A DNA stretch of 33,021 nucleotides. It comes from Owenweeksia sp. (lineage in GTDB: Bacteria > Bacteroidota > Bacteroidia > Flavobacteriales > Schleiferiaceae). A model generated the notes under the pieces. It searched no databases, was not told the DNA's origin, and saw only the letters and a program-made list of their open reading frames with translations. The translations under genes were made by a program, and so were the position numbers. The DNA lies in contig JANQPD010000001.1 of assembly GCA_028285465.1 (NCBI GenBank), positions 1 to 33,021 on the forward strand, in the 5' to 3' direction. Below, in pieces: positions 8,882-16,261 of this stretch. Each line of letters starts with the position of its first letter. Within the stretch, counting starts at the first letter, position 1.

Positions 8882-8911
8882 TTGAGGTGAGACGTAAATA
8901 TTATAGCTTTG
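8882..8911 (+). promoter_or_regulatory. Promoter of proS (Bacteroidota type)
   Basis: TTG (8882-8884), a 19-bp spacer and TAGCTTTG (8904-8911) are a perfect consensus match. Transcription should start near 8916, giving a ~37-nt leader to the ATG at 8953. This rules out the longer reading frame from 8875 as the protein start. Confidence 0.85.
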
Positions 8912-8919
8912 TTCGCTCA

Positions 8920-8949
8920 TTAAATTACAAATTCTATACCAAGTATCAA
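8920..8949 (-). promoter_or_regulatory. Candidate divergent promoter of the lipoprotein-FadL operon
   Basis: On the minus strand, TTG (8947-8949), a 19-bp spacer and TAATTTAA (8920-8927) give exact spacing but a -7 box with two mismatches at its 3' end. It overlaps the proS leader. A start near 8914 would leave a ~44-nt leader to the ATG at 8869. Confidence 0.35.
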
Positions 8950-8952
8950 ATA

Positions 8953-10428
8953 ATGGCGAAAAACCTTACAAAGCGCAGTGAAGATTACTCGAAATGGTAC
9001 AACGAGTTGGTGGTGCAGGCCGATTTGGCTGAAAACAGCGCTGTGCGCGGGTCTATGGTAATAAAACCCTATGGGTACGCCATTTGGGAGAAAATGCAGG
9101 CACAACTGGATAAGATGTTCAAAGCTACGGGGCATGAGAATGCGTATTTTCCGCTTTTTATCCCGAAATCTTACTTCAGTAAAGAAGCTTCCCACGTAGA
9201 TGGGTTCGCCAAAGAGTGTGCGGTGGTAACCCACTACCGGCTTAAAAATGCCGATGACGGAAGTGGGGTAGTGGTAGATGAAAATGCACGGTTGGAAGAA
9301 GAACTGATCGTACGCCCTACCTCGGAAACCATTATCTGGGACACGTATAAAAAATGGATCCAAAGCTACCGTGATCTACCTATTCTGGTAAACCAGTGGG
9401 CCAATGTGGTACGCTGGGAAATGCGTACGCGCCTTTTTTTACGCACGGCTGAGTTCCTTTGGCAGGAAGGCCATACGGCACATGCTACCGAGCAGGAGGC
9501 CATTGAAGAGGCCCGGCAGATGCTGGACGTGTATACCGAGTTTGCCGAAGGTTTTATGGCCATACCCGTAGTAAAGGGGTATAAAACGGAAAGCGAGCGT
9601 TTTGCCGGTGCGTTGGATACATACTGTATTGAAGCGCTGATGCAAGACGGAAAAGCGCTACAGGCCGGTACGTCACATTTTCTGGGGCAGAATTTCGCCA
9701 GGGCCTTTGATGTAAAATATACCAGCAAAGAAGGAAAAGAAGAGTATGTATGGGCGACCAGTTGGGGCGTAAGTACCCGCTTAATGGGCGCACTGATCAT
9801 GACCCACTCTGACGATAATGGCCTGGTACTGCCCCCAAATTTAGCTCCTTTTCAGGTAGTGATCGTGCCTATATACCGAGGAGAAGAGCAACTGTCGGAA
9901 ATATCGGTAAAAGCAAATGAGATAAAGAAAGTATTAGAGGAGCAAGGTATTTCGGTCAAGTATGACAAGCGCGATACACATAAGCCCGGCTGGAAATTTA
10001 ACGAGTACGAATTGAAAGGCGTGCCTCTACGTATTGCTATTGGACCGAGGGACCTGGATAACGGTACGGTAGAACTGGCCAGGCGGGATACCCTTACGAA
10101 AGAAATAACCGGCATCGAAGGCCTTGCCGGAAAAGTGCAGCAGCTCTTGAGCGAGATACAAGCGAATCTTTACAAGAAAGCTTTGTCTTTTACGGAAGAA
10201 AACACACACAAGGTAGATGACTGGGAAGCGTTTACAGATACCATAGAAAACAAAGGGGGCTTTGTAAGCGCGCATTGGGACGGCACTAGCGAAACAGAAG
10301 AAAAAATTAAAGAACTTACCAAGGCTACCATTCGTTGCATTCCTATGGATGCTGAAGAAGAGCAGGGTAGCTGCGTATTCAGTGGGAAGCCTTCAAGTCG
10401 CAGGGTACTTTTTGCCAAGGCATATTAA
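8953..10428 (+). CDS. proS: Prolyl-tRNA synthetase, archaeal/eukaryotic type
   Basis: This class II synthetase charges tRNA-Pro. The start is the ATG of [17 protein letters not shown], giving 491 residues. Motif 1 lies around [14 protein letters not shown]. Motif 2 and the active site lie in RPTSETIIW followed by [19 protein letters not shown]. Motif 3 lies around [12 protein letters not shown]. An anticodon-binding domain occupies ~290-390, followed by the C-terminal zinc-binding-like domain seen in the short (type 3) enzymes. It lacks the large editing insertion of the E. coli-type enzyme, and both length and form are as expected for Bacteroidota. It has its own promoter (8882-8911) and is followed after 17 bp by the gene at 10446, probably co-transcribed. 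Confidence 0.97.
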   Translation: MAKNLTKRSEDYSKWYNELVVQADLAENSAVRGSMVIKPYGYAIWEKMQAQLDKMFKATGHENAYFPLFIPKSYFSKEASHVDGFAKECAVVTHYRLKNADDGSGVVVDENARLEEELIVRPTSETIIWDTYKKWIQSYRDLPILVNQWANVVRWEMRTRLFLRTAEFLWQEGHTAHATEQEAIEEARQMLDVYTEFAEGFMAIPVVKGYKTESERFAGALDTYCIEALMQDGKALQAGTSHFLGQNFARAFDVKYTSKEGKEEYVWATSWGVSTRLMGALIMTHSDDNGLVLPPNLAPFQVVIVPIYRGEEQLSEISVKANEIKKVLEEQGISVKYDKRDTHKPGWKFNEYELKGVPLRIAIGPRDLDNGTVELARRDTLTKEITGIEGLAGKVQQLLSEIQANLYKKALSFTEENTHKVDDWEAFTDTIENKGGFVSAHWDGTSETEEKIKELTKATIRCIPMDAEEEQGSCVFSGKPSSRRVLFAKAY

Positions 10429-10445
10429 AATCTAAATAAACCATT

Positions 10446-11150
10446 ATGGAGCCAGAAGCCTGCAATCCGCAGATCATGGGCCTTTTGAATGAGAAGGCGA
10501 GTACTAAACAAAAGGTTTTCCGGCAAACCAAAATGCATTTTGAGCAGCTGAAAGAGATAGTTGCTCAATTGGCCGGGGAGCTTAGCGGAGAGTACTGTAA
10601 GGTAGACGAAAGCGTGCACATTTCGTTCAAAGACAAGAACCCTTTTGAAGCGGAGATCACCTTTAGTGGGGATGTGCTCCTATTTAATATGCATACCAAT
10701 GTATTTGTTTTTCCACGAAACCATTCGGTATGGAAAACGGGCTACATCAAAGAGGATAAGAAGAGAGCGTATTTCGGTGTGATAAACATCTACAATTTTT
10801 TGGCCGACAGTTTCAGGTACAACAGGCCCGATGACATAGGCCTTTTGCTGGGCAGGATCTTCGTAAATCACGAAGGGCATTTTTTTGTGGAAGGAAAGCG
10901 CCAGTTAGGTTTTCTGTACAACAATGTAGCGCTGGATGTTTTAACTCCCGACTGCCTTAAAAGAATTGCAGAGACTGCCGTGATCTACGGCCTTGAGTTT
11001 GACCTGATAACCCCAAAATTTGAAGATGTAATGGTGGTGAGTGTGAAGCAATTGGAAAACAAACGCAATGAACTTCAGTTGAAAACAGGAAAGCAGTTGG
11101 GCTATCGTTTTTCCGCGCAACTGAAAAAAGACGGGGATTTGAAAAAATAA
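10446..11150 (+). CDS. Conserved hypothetical protein downstream of proS
   Basis: I do not recognise a named family. The 234-residue product has no signal peptide or membrane segment, so it is probably cytoplasmic. Residues 1-50 are charged and helical. Residues ~55-165 look mixed beta (ITFSGDVLLFNMHTNVFVF, then YFGVINIYNFLADSFRY), and a Lys-rich C-terminus ends DGDLKK. The ATG lies 17 bp after the proS stop, so it is probably read through from the proS promoter. Its TAA stop touches the TTG box of the tRNA-Glu promoter (11152). It may be a Bacteroidota-specific protein; no function is proposed. Confidence 0.8.
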   Translation: MEPEACNPQIMGLLNEKASTKQKVFRQTKMHFEQLKEIVAQLAGELSGEYCKVDESVHISFKDKNPFEAEITFSGDVLLFNMHTNVFVFPRNHSVWKTGYIKEDKKRAYFGVINIYNFLADSFRYNRPDDIGLLLGRIFVNHEGHFFVEGKRQLGFLYNNVALDVLTPDCLKRIAETAVIYGLEFDLITPKFEDVMVVSVKQLENKRNELQLKTGKQLGYRFSAQLKKDGDLKK

Positions 11151-11151
11151 T

Positions 11152-11181
11152 TTGCAGGTATTGAAAATGTATCTACATTTG
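11152..11181 (+). promoter_or_regulatory. Promoter of tRNA-Glu-rpsT (Bacteroidota type)
   Basis: TTG (11152-11154), a 19-bp spacer and TACATTTG (11174-11181) are a perfect consensus match. It begins one base after the stop codon of the gene at 10446-11150. Transcription would start near 11186, ~25 nt before the tRNA. Confidence 0.88.
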
Positions 11182-11193
11182 CAGTCCCAAAAA

Positions 11194-11207
11194 AACGGGT
11201 AACCGTT
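11194..11207 (+). other. Small hairpin with GUAA tetraloop in the tRNA-Glu 5' leader
   Basis: AACGG (11194-11198) pairs with CCGTT (11203-11207) around GTAA, a GNRA-type tetraloop. The stem ends three bases before the mature tRNA 5' end, so it lies in the leader removed by RNase P. A role in processing is inference. Confidence 0.4.
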
Positions 11208-11210
11208 GAG

Positions 11211-11282
11211 GGCCCATTCGTCTATCGGCTAGGACGCCAGATTTTCATTCTGGAAAGAGGGGTTCGATTCCCCTATGGGCTG
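11211..11282 (+). tRNA. tRNA-Glu (anticodon UUC)
   Basis: A full cloverleaf can be drawn. The acceptor stem is 11211-11217 with 11275-11281 (the first pair is a G-U wobble) and the discriminator is G11282. The D arm starts at GTC 11220. The anticodon stem CCAGA/TCTGG (11237-11241 / 11249-11253) encloses the loop with anticodon TTC at 11244-11246. The T stem AGGGG/CCCCT (11258-11262 / 11270-11274) carries the TTCGATT loop. The 3' CCA is not encoded (CAA follows the discriminator). It is transcribed from 11152-11181 together with rpsT, 23 nt downstream. Confidence 0.97.
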
Positions 11283-11305
11283 CAACTATTATAAGAAAGA
11301 GTATT

Positions 11306-11557
11306 ATGGCAAATCATAAATCTGCTTTAAAGAGAGTAAGAGCAAACGAAAAGAAACGCGATTTAAACCGTTACCAGCACAAAACTACCCGTAACGCCAT
11401 TCGCGCTTTCCGTGCTAATGAGAACAAAGAAGAAGCGGCTGCTAAGCTTCCTTCGATAGTTTCCATGATCGACCGTTTGGCTAAGAAAAACATCATTCAC
11501 AAAAACAAGGCAGCCAACTTAAAAAGCCGTTTAACCAGGCACCTGGCTACACTATAA
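11306..11557 (+). CDS. rpsT: 30S ribosomal protein S20
   Basis: The product is a small, very basic helical protein that binds 16S rRNA early in assembly of the 30S subunit. It has 83 residues, starts MANHKSALKRVRANEKKR and ends in the typical SRLTRHLATL helix, at the normal family length. No promoter is visible in the 23-nt gap after tRNA-Glu, so rpsT appears to be expressed from the tRNA promoter and released by tRNA 3'-end processing. The transcript ends at the hairpin 11581-11610. Confidence 0.97.
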   Translation: MANHKSALKRVRANEKKRDLNRYQHKTTRNAIRAFRANENKEEAAAKLPSIVSMIDRLAKKNIIHKNKAANLKSRLTRHLATL

Positions 11558-11580
11558 ACGTTTTTAGTTAATCAATATGA

Positions 11581-11610
11581 AAAACCCCTTGCGCAAGTGA
11601 GGGGTTTTTT
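11581..11610. terminator. Bidirectional terminator between rpsT and the convergent epimerase
   Basis: AAAACCCC (11581-11588) pairs with GGGGTTTT (11601-11608) around a 12-nt loop that itself contains the self-complementary TTGCGCAA. A T run follows on the plus strand, and an A run on the left gives the T run for the minus strand. The minus-strand stop codon (11609-11611) touches the stem, so termination of that gene begins immediately after translation ends. Confidence 0.85.
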
Positions 11611-12511
11611 ATTGTAATAGATCCTGCAGGGCGGCTTCTAATGTTGAAAAGCGGTAGTTGAAACCCAATGTCTGTAAGCGGGTATTCTCAACCTTGTTGC
11701 TCGACAGTGCCGTTTCTGCCATTTCGCCTAAAAGTAGTTTCAACGCAAAAGCGGGAATATTGGGGAGGAACAAAGGTTTGTTCAAAACGTGGGCGCAAGC
11801 CTTAGTGAGTGTTTCATTGGTGATGTTATATGGCCCCACGGCATTTATGGGGCCGGTGGCAGCGGGGTTTTCCATGGCTTCTATAAATACCCGTGCTACG
11901 TCTTCCAGGTGTATCCAGGGCATCCATTGCGTGCCCCTGGCCAAAGGAGCACCCAGGCCGTAGCGTATCGGTTTGGCAATCTGGGGTAAAGCACCTCCGG
12001 CATCACTCAGTACAATGCCTACCCGGCATAAGGCCGTGCGGATATTAAGGGCTTTAAATTGTTCCGCTTCCCTTTCCCAAGCCACGCATACTTCAGATAA
12101 AAAATCATTACCTGGCTTGGATGTTTCCGTATAATTAGCGGTGTAACTATGGGGGTAGTAGCCCACGGCAGAAGCACTTACAAATGCCTTTAACGGAACC
12201 ATATGCTTTTGTACGGCCTGGAAGAGTAGGCGGGTACCATCTACCCTGCTGCGCAGGATCTCGCTTTTGTAGGTGGGCGTCCAACGGTTATCTATAGGAG
12301 CACCGGCCAGATTGATGAGGTAATCCGGTTGCCACATAAATGCCTGCTCGTCATAGGTAGCTTTATCTACGTCCCAGGCATAGGCCGCTATGTTTTTCAT
12401 GCTGCTCGTTCCCCTACGGCTAAGGTGGGCTACCTGATAACCTTTTGATAACAATTGCCTGCTGATCTCCTTACCAATAAGGCCCGATCCTCCACTGATC
12501 AATACTTTCAT
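11609..12511 (-). CDS. TIGR01777-family NAD(P)-binding epimerase (YfcH-like)
   Basis: This is an extended short-chain dehydrogenase-like protein of 300 residues with a Rossmann dinucleotide site GGSGLIG near residues 7-13. LINLAGAPIDNRW (~65-77) and SASAVGYYPHS (~142-152) are typical of the YfcH / TIGR01777 family. A short C-terminal domain (DUF1731-like, ~250-298) is present. The biochemical substrate of this family is not established. The gene is cytoplasmic and monocistronic. It is convergent with rpsT and divergent from the hypothetical gene at 12635. Confidence 0.92.
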   Translation of the reverse strand: MKVLISGGSGLIGKEISRQLLSKGYQVAHLSRRGTSSMKNIAAYAWDVDKATYDEQAFMWQPDYLINLAGAPIDNRWTPTYKSEILRSRVDGTRLLFQAVQKHMVPLKAFVSASAVGYYPHSYTANYTETSKPGNDFLSEVCVAWEREAEQFKALNIRTALCRVGIVLSDAGGALPQIAKPIRYGLGAPLARGTQWMPWIHLEDVARVFIEAMENPAATGPINAVGPYNITNETLTKACAHVLNKPLFLPNIPAFALKLLLGEMAETALSSNKVENTRLQTLGFNYRFSTLEAALQDLLQ

Positions 12512-12634
12512 ACTGGACTATTAAAACATATGGGCCTTACTTTGTTTAACAGGTCAGCATATTTTTAAATGCCAGTGGGCATACAAATTGAAAAATGGGT
12601 ATTGCTATATTGCCTCTTTACTCAAGTAAGAGAA

Positions 12635-13201
12635 ATGCATCAAATAGAACCGCATTATTTATGGCGAAGCCTTTACATTGCTCGCGAAGATCCGCACTCT
12701 CCGTTCTATGGCTATGAAAACAGTGAGGTGTATTTTACCGACAAGATCTACGACCACCTGATCCACCCCCAATGGGATAACTTTGGGGTGGAAACTCTAT
12801 TTATGAAACAACTGTATGCGGATTATACAGAAGGTTATTGTATCCTGGAGTTTTTTGGTGAGTGGAACGATGTATTGCATAACGACATCATGACGTTGAA
12901 ACGCGATGTGCTGGAACCCATTTTATGCGAGGGGATAGATAAATTTATACTCATAGGGGAAGGGGTGCTCAACTTTCATGCAGACATTACCGATTACTAC
13001 GAAGAGTGGTTTGAAGAGATCGGGGAAGGGTGGATTGCAGGCATCAACTTCCGGCCGCATGTGCTGGATGAATTACAACAGTACCACCTGGACTATTACA
13101 TCAATATAGGAGGAGCGCTCGATGCATTTGAATGGAGGCGCTGGTCGCCCGTAAAAGTATATCAGGAGGTATCGCAAACGTTGGTAAAACGCCTGCATTA
13201 A
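12635..13201 (+). CDS. Conserved Bacteroidota hypothetical protein
   Basis: The chosen start, MHQIEPHYLWRSLYIAREDP, gives 188 residues. The upstream ATG at 12569 adds 22 hydrophobic residues unlike homologs I recall, which begin at this point with a similar WRxLYIAxEDxxSPFYG segment. The protein is acidic and rich in Trp and Tyr, with blocks IHPQWDNFGVETLFMKQLYADY, EFFGEWNDVLHNDIMTLKRD (~72-91) and KFILIGEGVLNFHAD. There is no signal peptide or membrane segment. I know no function for this family. It stands between divergent and convergent neighbours, with a 13-bp gap to the peroxidase stop and no visible terminator. Confidence 0.82.
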   Translation: MHQIEPHYLWRSLYIAREDPHSPFYGYENSEVYFTDKIYDHLIHPQWDNFGVETLFMKQLYADYTEGYCILEFFGEWNDVLHNDIMTLKRDVLEPILCEGIDKFILIGEGVLNFHADITDYYEEWFEEIGEGWIAGINFRPHVLDELQQYHLDYYINIGGALDAFEWRRWSPVKVYQEVSQTLVKRLH

Positions 13202-13214
13202 GCATATGGCTCCG

Positions 13215-14402
13215 TTATTCAGGAAAAGGGTTGCCCCATTTTTGTGCACGGTATACTTCACTCCCGCTCAACGTTTTTATAAAGGCTACGAGGCTGTTTA
13301 TTTCATCCGTAGTCAGGTTTAGTTGCTGAAGGTTTCCCTGGGGCCTTAAGCGCGGGTCCAGGTTCGCATTGTTTGCCGGTATGCTGTTGTAGTGCCGGAT
13401 AGCTGCCTCCAGGGTGGCAAACCGGCAGTTGTGCATAAGCGGACCGTTTAAGGTGCCATCTGTTCTGGTTACGTCTCGTAGAGAAGGAGAGCGGGTGTTA
13501 GTCAGGTCCGAGACCATATCATTGCCTGCCGTGGCCGTTACGCCATTATTGCGGGAGTTCGGATCAATATCAAATTCGGGCGGGCGATGACATCCGGCAC
13601 ATCCTGCTCCACCGTCTACCCGCACCCCGTTATTAAACTGTGCCGGTGCTAGAAAGAGCCGTTTTCCCTGATTTTCTTCAGCCGTGAAATTTGTAAACGG
13701 GGCGCCAAGATTGCCGCTTGCCATGAGGCCTTCATCAAATTTACTGTCAAAGGATTGAATGCTGCGTATGAACTGGGCCAGGGCTCTTTGCATTCGATCT
13801 TCGGTGATCTCTGCGTCTCCAAAAACAAAGGCAAAGAGTTCGTTATAGTATGCGATCCCCTCCAGTTTTACGATCAGATCACTGATGCCCGGATCACCGG
13901 ACTGCCCGCTGTAACCCATTTCTGCATGGTCCTGGATGGGTTGCGTAGTTTGTTCCTCCAGGGTATTGGCGCGCTCATCCCAAAAGAAGCGCACTTCGTC
14001 TGCAAAGCGGGTATTGATCAGGCGCATGCTATGGCGGCCTGTATTCCCGTTTACCCCCTGGCTCAAAGGCATTACATCGGAAAAGGCATTGCTCTGTTGG
14101 TGGCAACTGGCACAGGAAACAGTGTTGTTTACGGAAAGGTTTTTATCGTAAAAAAGCACCCGCCCTAAAGTGGCTCCCTTGTCGGTAACCGGGTTTCCAT
14201 CTGTGTTGTCCTTGTTTATATAGTCCGGTACATTTTGATGGGCGTAGTTTTCGAGTGCATCGGGGTCAATCGCTCCTGAAAAAGTCGCTTCTATAGCCGG
14301 ATAGGTATCGGCAGGAAGGTTTTTTTCACGGGTTTCTTTATTGCAGGATACAATTGCAACTACAGTCAATACAAGTGCGGAGATAAAGAGATGCTTTTTC
14401 AT
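13215..14402 (-). CDS. Di-haem cytochrome c peroxidase (MauG/CCP family), lipoprotein
   Basis: This family reduces hydrogen peroxide in the periplasm with electrons from c-type cytochromes, or performs MauG-like oxidations. The start MKKHLFISAL gives 395 residues. The signal is of lipoprotein type, with Cys20 in AIVSC. Haem sites are CASCH (97-101) and CAGCH (268-272), and the spacing matches the two-domain CCP fold. GPLMHN near 323 may supply the distal methionine. The +18-bp upstream ATG is possible but weakens the signal peptide. No partner cytochrome gene is next to it. The exact substrate is uncertain, because Bacteroidota have several CCP-like paralogs, some beside iron-uptake or surface-protein genes. 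Confidence 0.92.
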   Translation of the reverse strand: MKKHLFISALVLTVVAIVSCNKETREKNLPADTYPAIEATFSGAIDPDALENYAHQNVPDYINKDNTDGNPVTDKGATLGRVLFYDKNLSVNNTVSCASCHQQSNAFSDVMPLSQGVNGNTGRHSMRLINTRFADEVRFFWDERANTLEEQTTQPIQDHAEMGYSGQSGDPGISDLIVKLEGIAYYNELFAFVFGDAEITEDRMQRALAQFIRSIQSFDSKFDEGLMASGNLGAPFTNFTAEENQGKRLFLAPAQFNNGVRVDGGAGCAGCHRPPEFDIDPNSRNNGVTATAGNDMVSDLTNTRSPSLRDVTRTDGTLNGPLMHNCRFATLEAAIRHYNSIPANNANLDPRLRPQGNLQQLNLTTDEINSLVAFIKTLSGSEVYRAQKWGNPFPE

Positions 14403-14460
14403 GGCGATGGAGTTTGGCATACTTCATTTGATGGATGAAAAGGCCAAAGGTTTAAGTGTG

Positions 14461-14476
14461 TAGATTTGATAATCTA
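14461..14476. promoter_or_regulatory. Palindrome overlapping a -7-like box, candidate operator
   Basis: TAGATT-TGAT-AATCTA is a perfect 6-bp inverted repeat. Its left half, TAGATTTG (14461-14468), matches TAnnTTTG, but no TTG lies at the right distance upstream. The 235-bp divergent region 14403-14637 is otherwise AT-rich and without recognisable elements. It may serve the reductase-regulator pair, the peroxidase, or neither. Confidence 0.3.
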
Positions 14477-14637
14477 TAACCCATTTATTTTAAGGTGTTT
14501 AAATTAAAAAATCTTTTAAAAAATGATAAGATATACCCTTTATGCGGCGGTCTTACAAAGGACTTATTTACCATTTGTTAAGCGTTTATCCCTTTTCAAA
14601 GCGGAAATTTGCTATACGGAACAAATAGAAAAACTAA

Positions 14638-15669
14638 ATGTCATCCAAAACCAAAGTATTGCTTACCGGTGTAACGGGTTTTTTGGGCTCGCACACCACT
14701 ATTCAACTGCTAGAGAAGGGGTATGAAGTGACCGGAACCCTACGGGATATGAAGCGTGCCGAAGCCATCCGAAAAATGGTAGCGGCACATACGGATCATG
14801 CCGGTAACCTTCATTTTGAGGAGGCTGACCTGACCGATAGAACGGTTTGGGAGAAGCTCACCAAGGATGTGCAATACGTTCAACACATTGCCTCTCCGTT
14901 TCCGAGGACGTTGCCAAAAAAAGAAGAAGAACTGGTAAGGCCCGCGGTTGATGGGACTTTACATGTTTTGAAAGCCGCAGTGAAGAATGGAGTGAAAAGA
15001 GTTGTGTTGACCTCTTCTTCAGGAGCCATTATGTACGGCAAGAAAAAGGAAGAGCGGCACAAGACCTTTGATGAAAAGGATTGGACGGATACGGGAAATG
15101 TAAAAGACAGCACACCTTATTTTAGAAGCAAAACCCTGGCCGAAAAAGCGGCTTGGGATTTTATCGAGGGGCAGGATCCGGAAACTGAGCTGAGCACGGT
15201 TTGCCCGGGTGCCATATTAGGGCCGGTTTTGGAAAATGACTTCGGTACCTCCGCCAATATTGTGATCAAAATTATGGACGGCAGTACCCCGGCTGTTCCA
15301 AACATTGGTTTTGATATGGTGGATGTCCGTTCCGTGGCAGCGCTTCTCATAAAAGTTATGGAATCTCCCAAAGCGGCTAACCAGCGTTATGTGGGCTCGG
15401 CAGGCTTTATGCGCTTCAAAGAAGTGGCGCAAATCCTTAAACAGGCGTACCCGGAAAGAAAGATCCCCACTACTTCTTTGCCGAACTTTGCCGTACGTTT
15501 GTTTTCCAGGCTCGATCCTTCTCTAAAACCGATATTGATAGACCTGGGTACAGCCCGCAAGCTAAGCAACGCCAAGGCACGGAAGGAGCTGAACTGGGAG
15601 CCTCTGCCGAATAAAGAAGCCATACTTTCCTGTGCGCAAAGTGTACTAGACCTGGGTTTGGTAAAGTAA
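14638..15669 (+). CDS. NAD(P)-dependent reductase/epimerase, dihydroflavonol-4-reductase-like
   Basis: This 343-residue extended SDR is a cytoplasmic oxidoreductase. The nucleotide site GVTGFLGSH is at 11-19, a serine-rich active-site strand TSSSGA at 125-130, and the catalytic Y161-x3-K165 in PYFRSK. Upstream CCPGAILGP-like architecture (VCPGAILGP ~ 190) is typical of the DFR/cinnamoyl-CoA/aldehyde reductase group. The physiological substrate cannot be read from sequence; small aldehydes or ketones are usual. It is 6 bp upstream of the Crp/Fnr-like gene, so the two form an operon. The regulator may control the reductase. Confidence 0.9.
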   Translation: MSSKTKVLLTGVTGFLGSHTTIQLLEKGYEVTGTLRDMKRAEAIRKMVAAHTDHAGNLHFEEADLTDRTVWEKLTKDVQYVQHIASPFPRTLPKKEEELVRPAVDGTLHVLKAAVKNGVKRVVLTSSSGAIMYGKKKEERHKTFDEKDWTDTGNVKDSTPYFRSKTLAEKAAWDFIEGQDPETELSTVCPGAILGPVLENDFGTSANIVIKIMDGSTPAVPNIGFDMVDVRSVAALLIKVMESPKAANQRYVGSAGFMRFKEVAQILKQAYPERKIPTTSLPNFAVRLFSRLDPSLKPILIDLGTARKLSNAKARKELNWEPLPNKEAILSCAQSVLDLGLVK

Positions 15670-15675
15670 AAAGAA

Positions 15676-16251
15676 ATGGAAAAACTATACACGGCATTAA
15701 GTTTTGGTGGCATTCTGCCGGATGAGCGTATCCGGTATATTCTCTCTCACTTTGAACAAATGGAGCTCCGGGAAGGAGATCACTTGCTTGGGTTGGGAGA
15801 GGTATGCCATAGCATTGGTTTCGTGCAAAAAGGGGTAGTGCGGTGCTTTGCGTTAGATAAAGAGGGAGTCGAAGTGACCAAATACTTTGTTCGCCCAAAC
15901 CAGTTTGTAGTGGACCTGGAAAGCTATTACGATCTGAAACCTGCAGAAACTGCCTTACAAGCTGCTGTGCCTACACAACTATGGGTGATCAAAAGAAATG
16001 CGTGGACAGCGCTCAACGAAGAGATTCCCAAACTGTACATACTTACCAAAAGCCTTACCGAAGCCACTTTGCTGAATAAGATAAAGGACAACGATTTTTT
16101 GAATTTCGGTACGGCAAGTGATAAATACAGGGAATTTATGAAGCGTTATCCCGATCTGGTGCTCCAGGTTCCGCAACAGCACATTGCCTCTTACCTGAAG
16201 ATCACGCCTCAATCACTGAGCCGCATCAAGAAGAAAATGCACCTGGGTTAA
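15676..16251 (+). CDS. Crp/Fnr-family transcriptional regulator
   Basis: The 191-residue protein has an N-terminal cyclic-nucleotide-binding-like beta-roll (~20-110: LREGDHLLGLGEVCHSIGFV, then KGVVRCFAL). A dimer helix lies at ~115-140, and a C-terminal helix-turn-helix at ~165-188 (VPQQHIASYLKITPQSLSRI). The cAMP-contact signature RxGE...RS is absent, so cAMP binding is doubtful. There is no Fnr-type N-terminal cysteine cluster. This short form is common in Bacteroidota. The gene is 6 bp behind the reductase and 10 bp from convergent menB. Local or autogenous regulation is inferred. Confidence 0.9.
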   Translation: MEKLYTALSFGGILPDERIRYILSHFEQMELREGDHLLGLGEVCHSIGFVQKGVVRCFALDKEGVEVTKYFVRPNQFVVDLESYYDLKPAETALQAAVPTQLWVIKRNAWTALNEEIPKLYILTKSLTEATLLNKIKDNDFLNFGTASDKYREFMKRYPDLVLQVPQQHIASYLKITPQSLSRIKKKMHLG

Positions 16252-16261
16252 ATGATAAAGG

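Noticed and set aside
8875-8952. 26-residue N-terminal extension of proS
   Set aside because: It would start upstream of, and overlap, the perfect promoter at 8882-8911; [17 protein letters not shown] is the family start.
14523-14726. 67-residue plus-strand frame before the reductase
   Set aside because: It overlaps the reductase start in another frame and lies in AT-rich non-coding DNA.
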